From NCBI GenBank assembly GCA_029001845.1, contig JAREWP010000040.1:1-44871 (forward strand): a DNA stretch of 44,871 nt. The letters are read 5' to 3'. How positions within the stretch are numbered: position 1 is the stretch's first letter; each line of letters opens with the position of its first letter. The notes beneath the pieces were generated by a model that was given only the letters and a program-made list of their open reading frames with translations, did no database searches and was not told the origin of the DNA. The DNA is from Candidatus Magnetocorallium paracelense (GTDB lineage: Bacteria; Nitrospirota; Thermodesulfovibrionia; Thermodesulfovibrionales; Magnetobacteriaceae). Below are positions 6,193-15,200 of this stretch, piece by piece. A program made the translations under genes and the position numbers.

Positions 6193-8481
6193 CTACATAT
6201 ACAATCTGGACCGTATTGACTCAATATCTCCTGTGTCACCCCTTTTAATATTCAGAGCCAATGCCTCGTCTTTGTCTATATGAATAGCTGAAACGGAATC
6301 TGACCATACTTTGACTAAAATGTCTCCAAGTATGCTGTTCTTGTCATTTTCAGTTCTTACCGTTACTATATCCCTGTCTTTCAAGCCTCTCATAAGAGCC
6401 TCTTTTACTGAAATATGTATATGCTTTCTGACGCGGATCACACCTCTTTTAATCTTAACGGCCCCCTTGCTTCCCTCTATTGTCAACCCCGGTGTTCCCT
6501 CGAGATCGCCGGCGTCTCTTAATGGCGCCATTATTCCGAGCCTGAACTCATCCGTGCTTGACACTTCCACCTGCGTTTTGTCTCTGAATGAACCGGATAC
6601 AGCAACCTCGTCTATCTCTCCACCAGGCCCGATTAATCTGACTCTCTCTTTAAAAGCAGTCTGTAAACCGGCGACCGGCAACTTCCCGGCATCGTTGTTT
6701 CCAAAGAGAGTTGTAAAATCACTCCTGCTTAAGTGCACATGAGAGGGCTGCACGACAAAGGGAATACTCCCGGCTGTACGATGTCCGGCGCCGGCCATTC
6801 TGGCGGCATGGAGGGTCTCCCTGGCTATCATTCGTTCTTCGTCCGCCGGAATCACCAATATTCTTATCTTCGAATCACTCTTCGAGATGTCGATAACCTC
6901 GCCTTTTTGAGGCCTTGCATTCCTGTTCGCCCGATGATCCATATGAATTCCAAAGGACTCAAGGCCGTTACAAATCCTCGCCCTCACTTCAGAGGAATTT
7001 TCTCCTATGCCTGCCGTAAAAATAAGGGCGTCAGCGTCGCCGAGAACAGCCATATAGGAGCCGATATATTTCCTTACTCTGTAACAAAATATATTAATTG
7101 CGCTCTTACTGCCGATATCTCCCTCTAAGGCGGACTTAAAAAGCTCCCGCATGTCGTTACTCTTTCCGCTTACTCCCAAAAGACCGCTTTTTTTATTAAG
7201 AATTTTATCTACGTCGTCTGGTGACATATTCAATGTTCTCATCAGATGAAACACGATCCCCGGGTCTATGTCTCCTGAGCGCGTTCCCATGACAAGCCCT
7301 TCAAGGGGCGTCATACCCATACTCGTATCCACGCTTCCGCCTCTTTCGATGGCGCATAATGAGACTCCGTTTCCAAGATGGCAGGAAATCAGTTTCATTG
7401 AATGCAGCGGTCGTTTTAGAAACATGGAAGCCCTTAAACAGACAAATTTATGATTCGATCCGTGAAAACCATATCGTCTTATCTGCTGTTTTTCATATAG
7501 TTCACCGGGAATTGCATATTTAAATGCTCTCTCCGGCATACTCTGGTGAAAAGCGGTGTCAAATACAGCCACATGAAGGGCAGAGGGCAGGAGTCTCCTC
7601 ATCTCCTCTATGCCTGCGAGATTATACGGATTATGGAGAGGCGCAAGCTCGGAACACTCTTTTACAGATGTGATAACATCGTCAGTCAGAACAACGGATC
7701 CGGAAAACTTCTCCCCTCCGTGTACGACCCTGTGACCAACGGCGCTTATCTCCGAAATATCGCCGATTCCGCTTACCGGAGATTCTTTAATAAAAGAAAC
7801 CATTTCAGAGAGGGCCTCGCCGATTCCGTCAATTTTTAGATGGCGCTCTTCCTTTCCCTCTCTGGTGTCGGTTTTATGGACAGACTCGGCGGAACCGATA
7901 TTTTCTATTAATCCTGTAAATAAGGTAATATTTTTCGATGTATCAAAAAGAGAGTATTTAAGAGAGGAACTGCCTGTATTAATAACCAATATTTTTATGG
8001 AGTCATCTGTAGATGTAAAAGCCAGATCATAGGGGTCATTATTAAGAGATAATGCCGTGAGCAGACGAGTATCGTCATGCCTTTCTCTAAATAACGATGA
8101 TAAAACATCATTTACGGGGTTCAAAAATTTTTCGTTTTCACCTATTATGAAAGACAAGATTTTTTCACTTATTCGGATAATCCTGCACTCATTGAGAGCG
8201 ATGATCTTGTAGATTGAGGGCTCACCTGTCAGTAATGACATCTCCCCGAAAATATCGCCTCTCTTAAGAGTTTTTATGGAAGCGTTTTCATCACCATCCG
8301 ACATAACCCTGACACTGCCGTCGTATATAAGATAAAGGTGTCTTTGTATGTCGCCGATTCTCATAACAGACTCTCCCTCTCTGAACTCGACAACTCTCGA
8401 CTCTGACAAGAGCTTTTCCAACTCCTTGGCGTTAAGCACCGAAAAGGGATGTACCGACTTTAAAAGTTCATTTATTCCCAT
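6193..8481 (-). CDS. Fusion: cNMP-binding-like domain + acetate kinase + PduL phosphotransacylase
   Basis: This 762-residue protein has three parts. Residues 1-135 resemble a cyclic-nucleotide-binding (CAP_ED) domain, with GDIFGEMSLLTGEPS at 75-89. Residues 162-560 are a full acetate/propionate kinase: VINTGSSSLKYSLFD (166-180), GHRVVHGG (249-256), FDTAFHQ (307-313, with the Asp expected in catalysis), RYGFHGSNH (336-344), GTRSGDIDPG (399-408) and FTAGIGEN (488-495). Residues 571-762 match PduL-type phosphotransacylases, with two His-rich motifs, QPSHVHLS (578-585) and RKHIHIS (685-691), that bind zinc in the family. The chain could convert acyl-CoA plus phosphate to acyl-phosphate and then to acid plus ATP, or the reverse. 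In the CAP_ED part, the Arg that normally contacts the cyclic phosphate is replaced by Ser89. No encapsulation peptide is obvious. Confidence 0.9.
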   Translation of the reverse strand: MGINELLKSVHPFSVLNAKELEKLLSESRVVEFREGESVMRIGDIQRHLYLIYDGSVRVMSDGDENASIKTLKRGDIFGEMSLLTGEPSIYKIIALNECRIIRISEKILSFIIGENEKFLNPVNDVLSSLFRERHDDTRLLTALSLNNDPYDLAFTSTDDSIKILVINTGSSSLKYSLFDTSKNITLFTGLIENIGSAESVHKTDTREGKEERHLKIDGIGEALSEMVSFIKESPVSGIGDISEISAVGHRVVHGGEKFSGSVVLTDDVITSVKECSELAPLHNPYNLAGIEEMRRLLPSALHVAVFDTAFHQSMPERAFKYAIPGELYEKQQIRRYGFHGSNHKFVCLRASMFLKRPLHSMKLISCHLGNGVSLCAIERGGSVDTSMGMTPLEGLVMGTRSGDIDPGIVFHLMRTLNMSPDDVDKILNKKSGLLGVSGKSNDMRELFKSALEGDIGSKSAINIFCYRVRKYIGSYMAVLGDADALIFTAGIGENSSEVRARICNGLESFGIHMDHRANRNARPQKGEVIDISKSDSKIRILVIPADEERMIARETLHAARMAGAGHRTAGSIPFVVQPSHVHLSRSDFTTLFGNNDAGKLPVAGLQTAFKERVRLIGPGGEIDEVAVSGSFRDKTQVEVSSTDEFRLGIMAPLRDAGDLEGTPGLTIEGSKGAVKIKRGVIRVRKHIHISVKEALMRGLKDRDIVTVRTENDKNSILGDILVKVWSDSVSAIHIDKDEALALNIKRGDTGDIESIRSRLYM

Positions 8482-8664
8482 AACTCCATACCTCTTTGGA
8501 AAATATATAAAACTAACACAAATTACTTTAAAGAGGCAATAAAAACCGTTTGTTCGGAATTAGACATCCTCTTTTGTAACATACGATACAGACCGGGATC
8601 ATTTGTTTTTTTTAAAATTAAGATAAAAATACTCTTATTTAATTTTTCTTTTTAGGAGCTCCCA

Positions 8665-9552
8665 ATGCACAGGAAGGTATTAAGAAGATTAATACAAGGG
8701 GTGTTCCTGGCGCTTACTTTTTTAATACCTGTTATGGATATCCTGAGATTCGATATCCTCACAAAAGAACTGTACCTTTTTGGCCAGGTATGGTCATTCG
8801 CCCATGAAAGCAGCACTTCCTCTAACCCTATGGACTTTCTGACAAAGGGTGTTTTCCCTCTTTTTCTCTCTTTTATCTCCCTTCCGATTTCAGGTATTAT
8901 ACTGGGAAGGCTTTTCTGTGGATGGTTCTGTCCCACAGGAGCGATACTTGAGAGCGCCGATTTTCTGGCTGCAAAAGCACTGAGACTTAAAAGTATTTTT
9001 CTAAAAAAAGATGAAAACGATCACCGGAAAGAGTTACTATCCGGAATTTTCTATTTACTGCTCTGCATTATCGGCCTTATATCGGCAGGCGCCTTCCTTT
9101 CAGGTTTTCTTATTTCTCCAACAGAGATATGGAGGCAAATAAGGGAATTGGATTTTTCCGGTACATTTATTATTACGCTTCTGTCCATGATGTTTCTTAT
9201 TGTCATATCCTATGCAGTTGCGCAACGACTCTTTTGCAATTACATCTGCCTTGGCGGAATAGCACAGATGATACCGTCCATTGCAAGCCCGGTCTCACTG
9301 AGAGTCAGATTTATTAAAGAGCGAGCAAGAATGTGCACCAATTGCAAAGGTTGCGAGAGAGCCTGCTTTATGGGCATTAAGCCGAGAATTTTAAAAAATG
9401 CCTCTCCAAGGTGTGTTAATTGCGGGGAGTGTATTACGGCATGTGAAAAGGAACTTGGAGAGAACAGGCTTTTTCAATATGGCTTCGGGCCCGGGAAAAA
9501 ACAGCCCCGTAAAGAGTTAGTGATAAAGCAGAGGGAGAAGGGCGCAAGTTAA
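8665..9552 (+). CDS. NapH/CcoG-like membrane polyferredoxin
   Basis: This 295-residue membrane protein has about four hydrophobic segments (roughly residues 10-27, 63-82, 126-150 and 167-187). It has two paired-Cys motifs, RLFCGWFCPTGAI (C85, C89) and RLFCNYICLGGI (C191, C195), typical of the NapH/MauM/RdxA group. A C-terminal double ferredoxin domain has C224, C227, C230, C234 and C250, C253, C256, C260, enough for two [4Fe-4S] clusters. Such proteins pass electrons from quinol or NADH-linked donors towards reductases. The gene stands alone with no nap or cco genes near it, so the partner is unknown. AGGAGCT precedes the ATG. The second motif lacks the usual Pro after its last Cys. Confidence 0.85.
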   Translation: MHRKVLRRLIQGVFLALTFLIPVMDILRFDILTKELYLFGQVWSFAHESSTSSNPMDFLTKGVFPLFLSFISLPISGIILGRLFCGWFCPTGAILESADFLAAKALRLKSIFLKKDENDHRKELLSGIFYLLLCIIGLISAGAFLSGFLISPTEIWRQIRELDFSGTFIITLLSMMFLIVISYAVAQRLFCNYICLGGIAQMIPSIASPVSLRVRFIKERARMCTNCKGCERACFMGIKPRILKNASPRCVNCGECITACEKELGENRLFQYGFGPGKKQPRKELVIKQREKGAS

Positions 9553-9574
9553 CGTCCTTCGGACGGACTTTAAT

Positions 9575-9660
9575 AGTGGGAGTCACCCGCCCACGGGTGA
9601 CCACCGCCGGCATCTTGCAAGCGGGCCGCAGAGGTCACCTGTGGGCAGGTGACTCTCACT
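9575..9660. repeat. Nested palindrome: two hairpins inside a 28-bp inverted repeat
   Basis: The 28-base arms 9575-9602 and 9633-9660 are inverted copies with three mismatches. Each arm is itself a hairpin (GTCACCC/GGGTGAC on the left, GTCACCTG/CAGGTGAC on the right). The whole 86 bases can form either one long stem or two separate hairpins. No coding potential is seen. It looks like a REP or MITE-type element between the polyferredoxin and the TrpD2-like gene. Confidence 0.75.
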
Positions 9661-9771
9661 AATGCGACTGTTTTGAAATTCCTTTTACATCAGGAAGAGA
9701 GAGACATCCTATAATCTATATACAATACCATTGAATCCATATATACAAGTCTATGAAAAGGAGAAAACGAC

Positions 9772-10827
9772 ATGCCGGACAGATTTTTAAGCGACAGGGC
9801 CAGGCGTGTTAAGCAGAGGCTGATATTCACAGCCAAAGGAAAACGCGGGGCCAGAACAATGACAAGGGAAGAGGCTAAGGAGGCTCTTAGTTTTCTTTTT
9901 TCCTGTGAATCAAACGATATTCAAAAAACGGCTTTTTTGATTTCCATGAGATTTAAAGGAACTGAAGCGGAAGAACTTATGGGCTTTTGCGACGCTATAA
10001 AAGAGGAATCCATATCTATAAATCCCTCTGTTGAAAATATTCTCGATTGCAGCGGTCCCTATGACGGCAGAAAGGAAACGTTGAATGTAAGTGTCGCCTC
10101 TTCCATTACAGCGGCAGCCGGAGGAGTATCAATAATTTTACATTCCGATACTAACATGCCTCCCAAAAAGGGAATCACAACTGCCGAGATATTGGAGGCA
10201 TTGGGAATACCGGCTTTTCTGGAACCTGAAGATGTTCAGAAACAGGTCGAAAAAACCGGCGTCGGATTTATTCATGCTCAAAAGTTCGCCTTCTCTGTAT
10301 CGCTTTTCAGACATATAAGGGAGACCCTGGGGAATCGTTCCTTTCTTCAAAATTGCGAGATACTCAACAACCCGGCGAATGCAAAAAATAAACTTATCGG
10401 GGCCGCTCATTCCCATTTTCTGGAAAAACTCACAAAAACAGCCGCCGGTCTTGGGATCAATCGCGCCATTGCAGTGGAGGGAATAGAAGGTTCCGACGAA
10501 CTGCCTTTGAAAAAAAGCGCCATCGTAGAGTTGAAGGACAATGAGATTACTACAAAGGAAATCGACCCCGAAGAATTCGGCCTGAAGCCCGCCGAACCGT
10601 ACAAAGTAAAAAGTCCATCTGAAAATGCTGAAATCATATATGATGCGCTTTCATGTTCAACAGATAAATATAACGATTCTATCTCTTTGAATGCAGGCAT
10701 AAGATTATATTTGTGCAATGAAGCCTCTTCCATAGAAGATGGCATAAAAAAGGCCGTTGACATAATAAAGAGTAAAGAGGCGTTAAAGAGGCTCGAAATG
10801 ATGAGGTCCGTTGGTAAAACGGGTTGA
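9772..10827 (+). CDS. Anthranilate phosphoribosyltransferase-like protein (TrpD2/YbiB type)
   Basis: This 351-residue protein has the nucleoside phosphorylase/phosphoribosyltransferase family III fold: an N-terminal helical domain with LTREEA-like TMTREEAKEALSFLFS, then the core region ILDCSGPYDGRKETLNVSVA. The true TrpD motif GTGGDG is replaced by CSGPYDG, and the later HSDTNMPPKKGITTAEIL segment resembles YbiB (TrpD2), a relative thought to bind nucleic acid rather than anthranilate. No other trp gene is near. GGAG lies about 10 bases before the ATG. A TATAAT at 9710-9715, with TTTACA 20 bases further upstream, could be a weak promoter. I favour TrpD2/YbiB over a biosynthetic TrpD. Confidence 0.75.
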   Translation: MPDRFLSDRARRVKQRLIFTAKGKRGARTMTREEAKEALSFLFSCESNDIQKTAFLISMRFKGTEAEELMGFCDAIKEESISINPSVENILDCSGPYDGRKETLNVSVASSITAAAGGVSIILHSDTNMPPKKGITTAEILEALGIPAFLEPEDVQKQVEKTGVGFIHAQKFAFSVSLFRHIRETLGNRSFLQNCEILNNPANAKNKLIGAAHSHFLEKLTKTAAGLGINRAIAVEGIEGSDELPLKKSAIVELKDNEITTKEIDPEEFGLKPAEPYKVKSPSENAEIIYDALSCSTDKYNDSISLNAGIRLYLCNEASSIEDGIKKAVDIIKSKEALKRLEMMRSVGKTG

Positions 10828-10847
10828 TATAAAAGAAGCGGTTAGGT

Positions 10848-10977
10848 CTCCTCTCCCCTTGAGGGGAGAGGATCAAGGTGAGGGGTGACGGTGGAGAAGC
10901 GTTACCCTATCGAGCATTGTATCGTACCCCCTCACCCCAGCCCTCTTCCCCTTCAAAGGGGGAGAGGGAGTAAGAAA
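10848..10977. repeat. CTCTCCCC-type inverted-repeat element
   Basis: This is an imperfect inverted repeat. The left end reads CTCCTCTCCCCTTGAGGGGA and the right end is its approximate reverse complement (GGGGTGAGGG and AAGGGGGAGAGGGAG motifs). Both ends also hold their own hairpins. The right end matches, in reverse orientation, the copies at 40811-40874 and 43653-43716. The whole 326-base gap between the TrpD2-like gene and the PRPP synthetase gene (10828-11153) holds only this element and no gene I can support. Confidence 0.65.
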
Positions 10978-11153
10978 TAAATCTCCGCTTACGCAGCTTA
11001 ACTTAAATATAGAAGTTCGTGGTATACAGCACATGAACTTTAGGGATCTGGTCACAAACCCAACCCCGCGTTTCAGACATGAAAAATGTGTTAGCAGGCA
11101 ATTGCTTTTTTCTGTGCGCATCACTTTATTTTCAGGAGTAAAGAGAGAGGTAG

Positions 11154-12101
11154 ATGAAGAATACAGACAAGAATGATAAAACAGTTATTTTCTTTTATCC
11201 TCCTATGGAGGATATGGCTATCAGGGCCGCAGAATACGCCGGAGCGGAAATTGGAAGGATACGATGGAACAGGTTCCCTGACAAATGGCCGAATCTATAT
11301 ATCGAGGGTGTCGAAAACATAGAGGGCAGAGATGTTGTCTTTATCGCATCCTTTCATTCCCACGATGTTCTGTTCGAGCAACTTGCCGTAATCTATGAGC
11401 TCCCACGCTATTTTGTTAAGTCTCTACGAGTGATTCTGCCTTTTTATCCTGTTGGTACAATGGAGAGAATTGATAATGAAGGCGATATTGCAACTGCCAA
11501 AACCATGGCCAGAATGCTCTCCGCTACTCCTATGACCCGTTTTGGTCCTGTTATCTTTACTATCTTCGATATACATGCACTTTCAGGAAGATTTTATTTT
11601 GATGATCAAATTCTTCCGGACCTCAGATCGGCTGTGCCTCTGATAAGGGAAAGAATAAAGAGAGACAACCTGTCGAATCTTGTCCAAAGCATTGCTTTTC
11701 CCGATGAGGGAGCTAAAAAGAGATTCAGCGAGAGGTTTCACGACTATCCTATTATTGTCTGCGACAAGATCCGCAAAGGAGACAAAAGAATAGTAACAAT
11801 CAAAGAAGGCGATCCCAAAGGCAAGTATGTTTTAATAGTAGATGATCTCATCCGGTCAGGCGGAACTTTAATCGAGTGCAGAAATGCATTGATAAAAAAC
11901 GGCGCCCGTGCAGTAAGCGCCTTTGCAACACACGGCGAATTCCCCGACAGATCATGGGAGAAATTCACGCCTGATCTTTTCGAAAAAATCTGGATAACGG
12001 ACTCCTGCCCTCAAACGTATGTAAATGTAAAAGAGAGGGAGCCCTTTGAAGTGCTCTCGCTTGCACGAGTTGTAGGCGATATGATAGGACACCGGATATA
12101 A
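11154..12101 (+). CDS. prs: Ribose-phosphate pyrophosphokinase, plant class II-like
   Basis: PRPP synthetase makes phosphoribosyl pyrophosphate from ribose 5-phosphate and ATP for purine, pyrimidine, His and Trp synthesis. The PRPP-binding loop is VLIVDDLIRSGGT (226-238), and FDIHALSGRFYF (138-149) corresponds to the family's FDIHA-type motif. Several stretches match the plant class II isozymes (Prs3/4) rather than the usual bacterial type: FPDKWPNLY (41-49), FYPVGTMERIDNEGDIATA (97-115), KGDKRIVTIKEGDPKGKY (208-225) and WITDSCPQT (280-288). Class II enzymes do not need phosphate for activity and accept other phosphate donors. At 315 residues the length is normal. The gene stands alone on the plus strand and is followed by a MITE-like repeat. 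Confidence 0.88.
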   Translation: MKNTDKNDKTVIFFYPPMEDMAIRAAEYAGAEIGRIRWNRFPDKWPNLYIEGVENIEGRDVVFIASFHSHDVLFEQLAVIYELPRYFVKSLRVILPFYPVGTMERIDNEGDIATAKTMARMLSATPMTRFGPVIFTIFDIHALSGRFYFDDQILPDLRSAVPLIRERIKRDNLSNLVQSIAFPDEGAKKRFSERFHDYPIIVCDKIRKGDKRIVTIKEGDPKGKYVLIVDDLIRSGGTLIECRNALIKNGARAVSAFATHGEFPDRSWEKFTPDLFEKIWITDSCPQTYVNVKEREPFEVLSLARVVGDMIGHRI

Positions 12102-12110
12102 TATTGCAGT

Positions 12111-12234
12111 CAATGTGATTAACTTAAGGAGCAAAGCACCTTCCGCCTTCACCGGCTAAACTCGAAGGCTGCGCTTTCTCAGACATGCCCCGCTTCCGTC
12201 AAAAGGTGCTTCACCCCTTAAGTTAATGATATTG
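12111..12234. mobile_element. MITE-like element (TTAACTTAAGG family), copy 1, with 10-bp direct repeats
   Basis: This 124-base element has long imperfect terminal inverted repeats, TTAACTTAAGGAGCAAAGCA at the left and the complement of TTAACTTAAGGGGTGAAGCA at the right. It is non-coding. The 10 bases before it (12101-12110) and after it (12235-12244) are identical, ATATTGCAGT, which looks like a target-site duplication. A second copy lies in the opposite orientation at 29352-29485. Confidence 0.8.
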
Positions 12235-12273
12235 ATATTGCAGTACTGATTAAACCGGATTAAAACACACCTG

Positions 12274-15200
12274 ATGAAAAAAAAGTCTTTCCTTAAAACG
12301 ATATTCCGGGCTTTCTCGATTTTTATCTTACTAATCACTGCTTTCTTTTTTGTTTCATTCCTCTATATTGACGATATCGTCAGTTATCTGGTGAATAAAA
12401 CAACCGGCAGGGAATTAATTATCAATGGCGGGACCGATTTCGATTTCTCTTTCTCCTCTGCAGGCGTAATTATTGAGGATATCGGTTTCTCAAACGCCCG
12501 GTGGGGGAAGACTTCCAATATGGTGAAAGTCGGCTCCCTGGACATTCAGCTCGATATTAGGGAGCTGCTTAATGGCAGAGTCCTTTTCGATCACATAATT
12601 ATAAATGACTTGAAACTGGCGTTAGAGATGAATGACAGAGGTGAAGGTAACTGGAAGATTGCTTTGCCCGATGAAAGCAGCGATGAATATGATGAATATA
12701 AGGAAGCATCGGGAGAGAGAGATGGTTCTTTCCCTGCAATCGAGAAACTGGAGATTGGAAATCTGTCGCTATCTTACATCAATCATTACAGTAAATATGA
12801 ATTCAGTTGTATAAAAGCCAAAGTGAAGGGCAGTTTTGTATTTCCAAAGGATAACTCCTCTCTGTCCCTGTCAGGCAGGTGCAAAGAAAAGGAGCTCTCT
12901 GTATATTTGGCATTGAATCCTGACTTGAAAAGCGAGAACTACTCCCTATTGTCGGAAGCAAGTTATGGGAAATCGAAAATCGCTGTAAAAGGCGCTGTAG
13001 AGAATGTCAATAAAGGAATGGCAGTTGACATCGTTTTTTCAGGCGAAAGCAGAGATGTTAAAGAATTCATCTTACCCTTTGGCGTGGATGTCAAAGGAGA
13101 AGATTATTTGAAGTTTACGACACGAATAAAAGCAGAGGAGGACAGGTATTCTCTGGATGACTTAGATCTGCATCTTTTGGGAAGCGATGTACAAGGAGAT
13201 ATAAGTATCGATTTTTCAGCGGTCAAACCAATGATAAAGGCTGATCTTGTTTCAACCCTTCTGGATTTAAAGAGTTTTGAATTGTCAGAGCCTTCAACAG
13301 ATTCGGTAAAACAGGAAAGCAGGCAATTCGATGACGAATCTGAAGAGAAAAGAGAATTCACCGACATAATAAAATCTTTTGAAGGAGAGCTGACTTTCCG
13401 TGGAGGACGCATTTATGCTTCCGATTTCGATATGAAAAACGTTTTGTTAGAAGTAATTCTGAAAGAGGGTCTACTTGAAGTGAGGGAATTAAAAGGGGGC
13501 TTTGACAGAGGTGAATTCAGTGCTCACGCTCTTTTTGATTCGTCAAAACCAATTCCTCCTGTGGAGATAAATATCGAAGGGAGACGCGTTGATATAGGTG
13601 ACCTGTTGGAAGGAATGGGAATAAACGATTTAACGATTGGCGGCGCAAAAGCGATTGTGAGCATGAAAGGAGGCGGGACAGATAAAAATGACCTTCTTAA
13701 GGGGCTTTCCGGAAATTTGATATTCAAAGATATTCGTTTTATCCATCAAAAAGAGAAAGATCGCACCATACCGGTTCATATCGTCGGCATCGAGATAAGC
13801 GATATTGTGCCTGAGCGTCCCTTTAAAGTAAAGACAGCAGGGAAGTACGATGGAAAACCTTTTCGTATACATGGAGAAGCAGGCCCTTTAATTGAACCGG
13901 GCAGAAATAACGGAATCCCTTTAAAGCTTATGGCAAGCTATGCCGGCGCCGCGGCCTCTCTGAAAGGTACGATAGTCGACCCTGTAAAAGGAAAGGGAAT
14001 CTCTCTCGATTTGTCCGTAAAAGGCAGTAACCTTTCAGAGTTTATCAATCTCCCCGGCGCAAAATCCGATAAGCCCTTGCCATTTTCATTGTCAACCAAA
14101 ATCAAAGAAGATAAAGAACGTTATCTGATCGATAAAATGGACATAAAAATCGGAGAGAGCGATATAAAAGGAAGTGTCGTTTTTTACAGTACAAAGAAAA
14201 AACCCGAGATTGCATTAAAGTTAAAATCCGGGACTCTCAATGTCACTCCCTTTTTACCACATCATGAAGTTTCCGAAGACGCTTCTGAGTCGCCACCGGA
14301 CTTTGACGACAGCTTTATAGAGGAATTGAAGAGGTTTAATGCAACGTTGGCGCTGAATCTCGATAAAGTGATTATCGACGACTTAATCGTTACAAATACA
14401 GACCTTGAAGTCACTTTAAAGGACGGGATATTGGAGGTGGAAAAAATTTACGCTTACGCCAACAACGGAAGAATTACAGGAAGAGGAGAGTTGAATGTAA
14501 ATACTGCAATGCCCTCTGTTTCTGCCGGATTTAGCGGCCACACGATAAATTTGTCCAATATAGAAGAATTTACGGGATTGGAGAATTTTGTAATCGAGCA
14601 AATTCTTTTAGATATCAATTTAGATGGCAGCGACATCGTAAATAACGATCTGCTAACCGGTTTAAAGGGGGCTGTACGAATAAAAGACGGAGGATTCGAT
14701 TATTTTGACGAAGAGTCGGGGCAACGACTTCCCGTCATCATAGACAGTCTTGAGATAGACAGTAACGGAATACACTATCCCCTGAATATCAGGCTCGATG
14801 CCGGATATAATAATAAAAAGATCAAATTAAAAGGGGAAGTGTCGCTTATCGGCGATTTGAAAAACAGGAAATCCTTTTCCACTGCCCTGACGATCGATCT
14901 GGGAGAGGGGAGATTAAACGTTAAGGGGACAATAGATAATCCCCTTAAAGGCAGGCGCATAAATCTTGAATTGAAATCAAAAGGCAAGAATCTGTCAGAG
15001 CTCCTCGGAATAATTAATATAAATACAGGTCCCATAGGACCGTACAATGTTATAGCCCGTATCAGGGAAAGGGATAATGTTATTACAATCGACAATCTGG
15101 AAACTCATTTGGAAGAGAGTGATATCACAGGTGAAATAATCTTTGACCTCTCAAATGAGATACCTCGATACAGCATGAATATCTCTTCCGATTTTCTCGA

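Noticed and set aside
6311-7839. Several long plus-strand open frames opposite the AckA-PduL fusion
   Set aside because: They lie wholly inside a gene with clear family motifs on the other strand, show no recognisable domain, and lack ribosome sites.
9772-10827. Biosynthetic anthranilate phosphoribosyltransferase (trpD)
   Set aside because: The GTGGDG substrate-binding motif is missing and no trp genes are nearby, so a TrpD2/YbiB-like relative is more likely.
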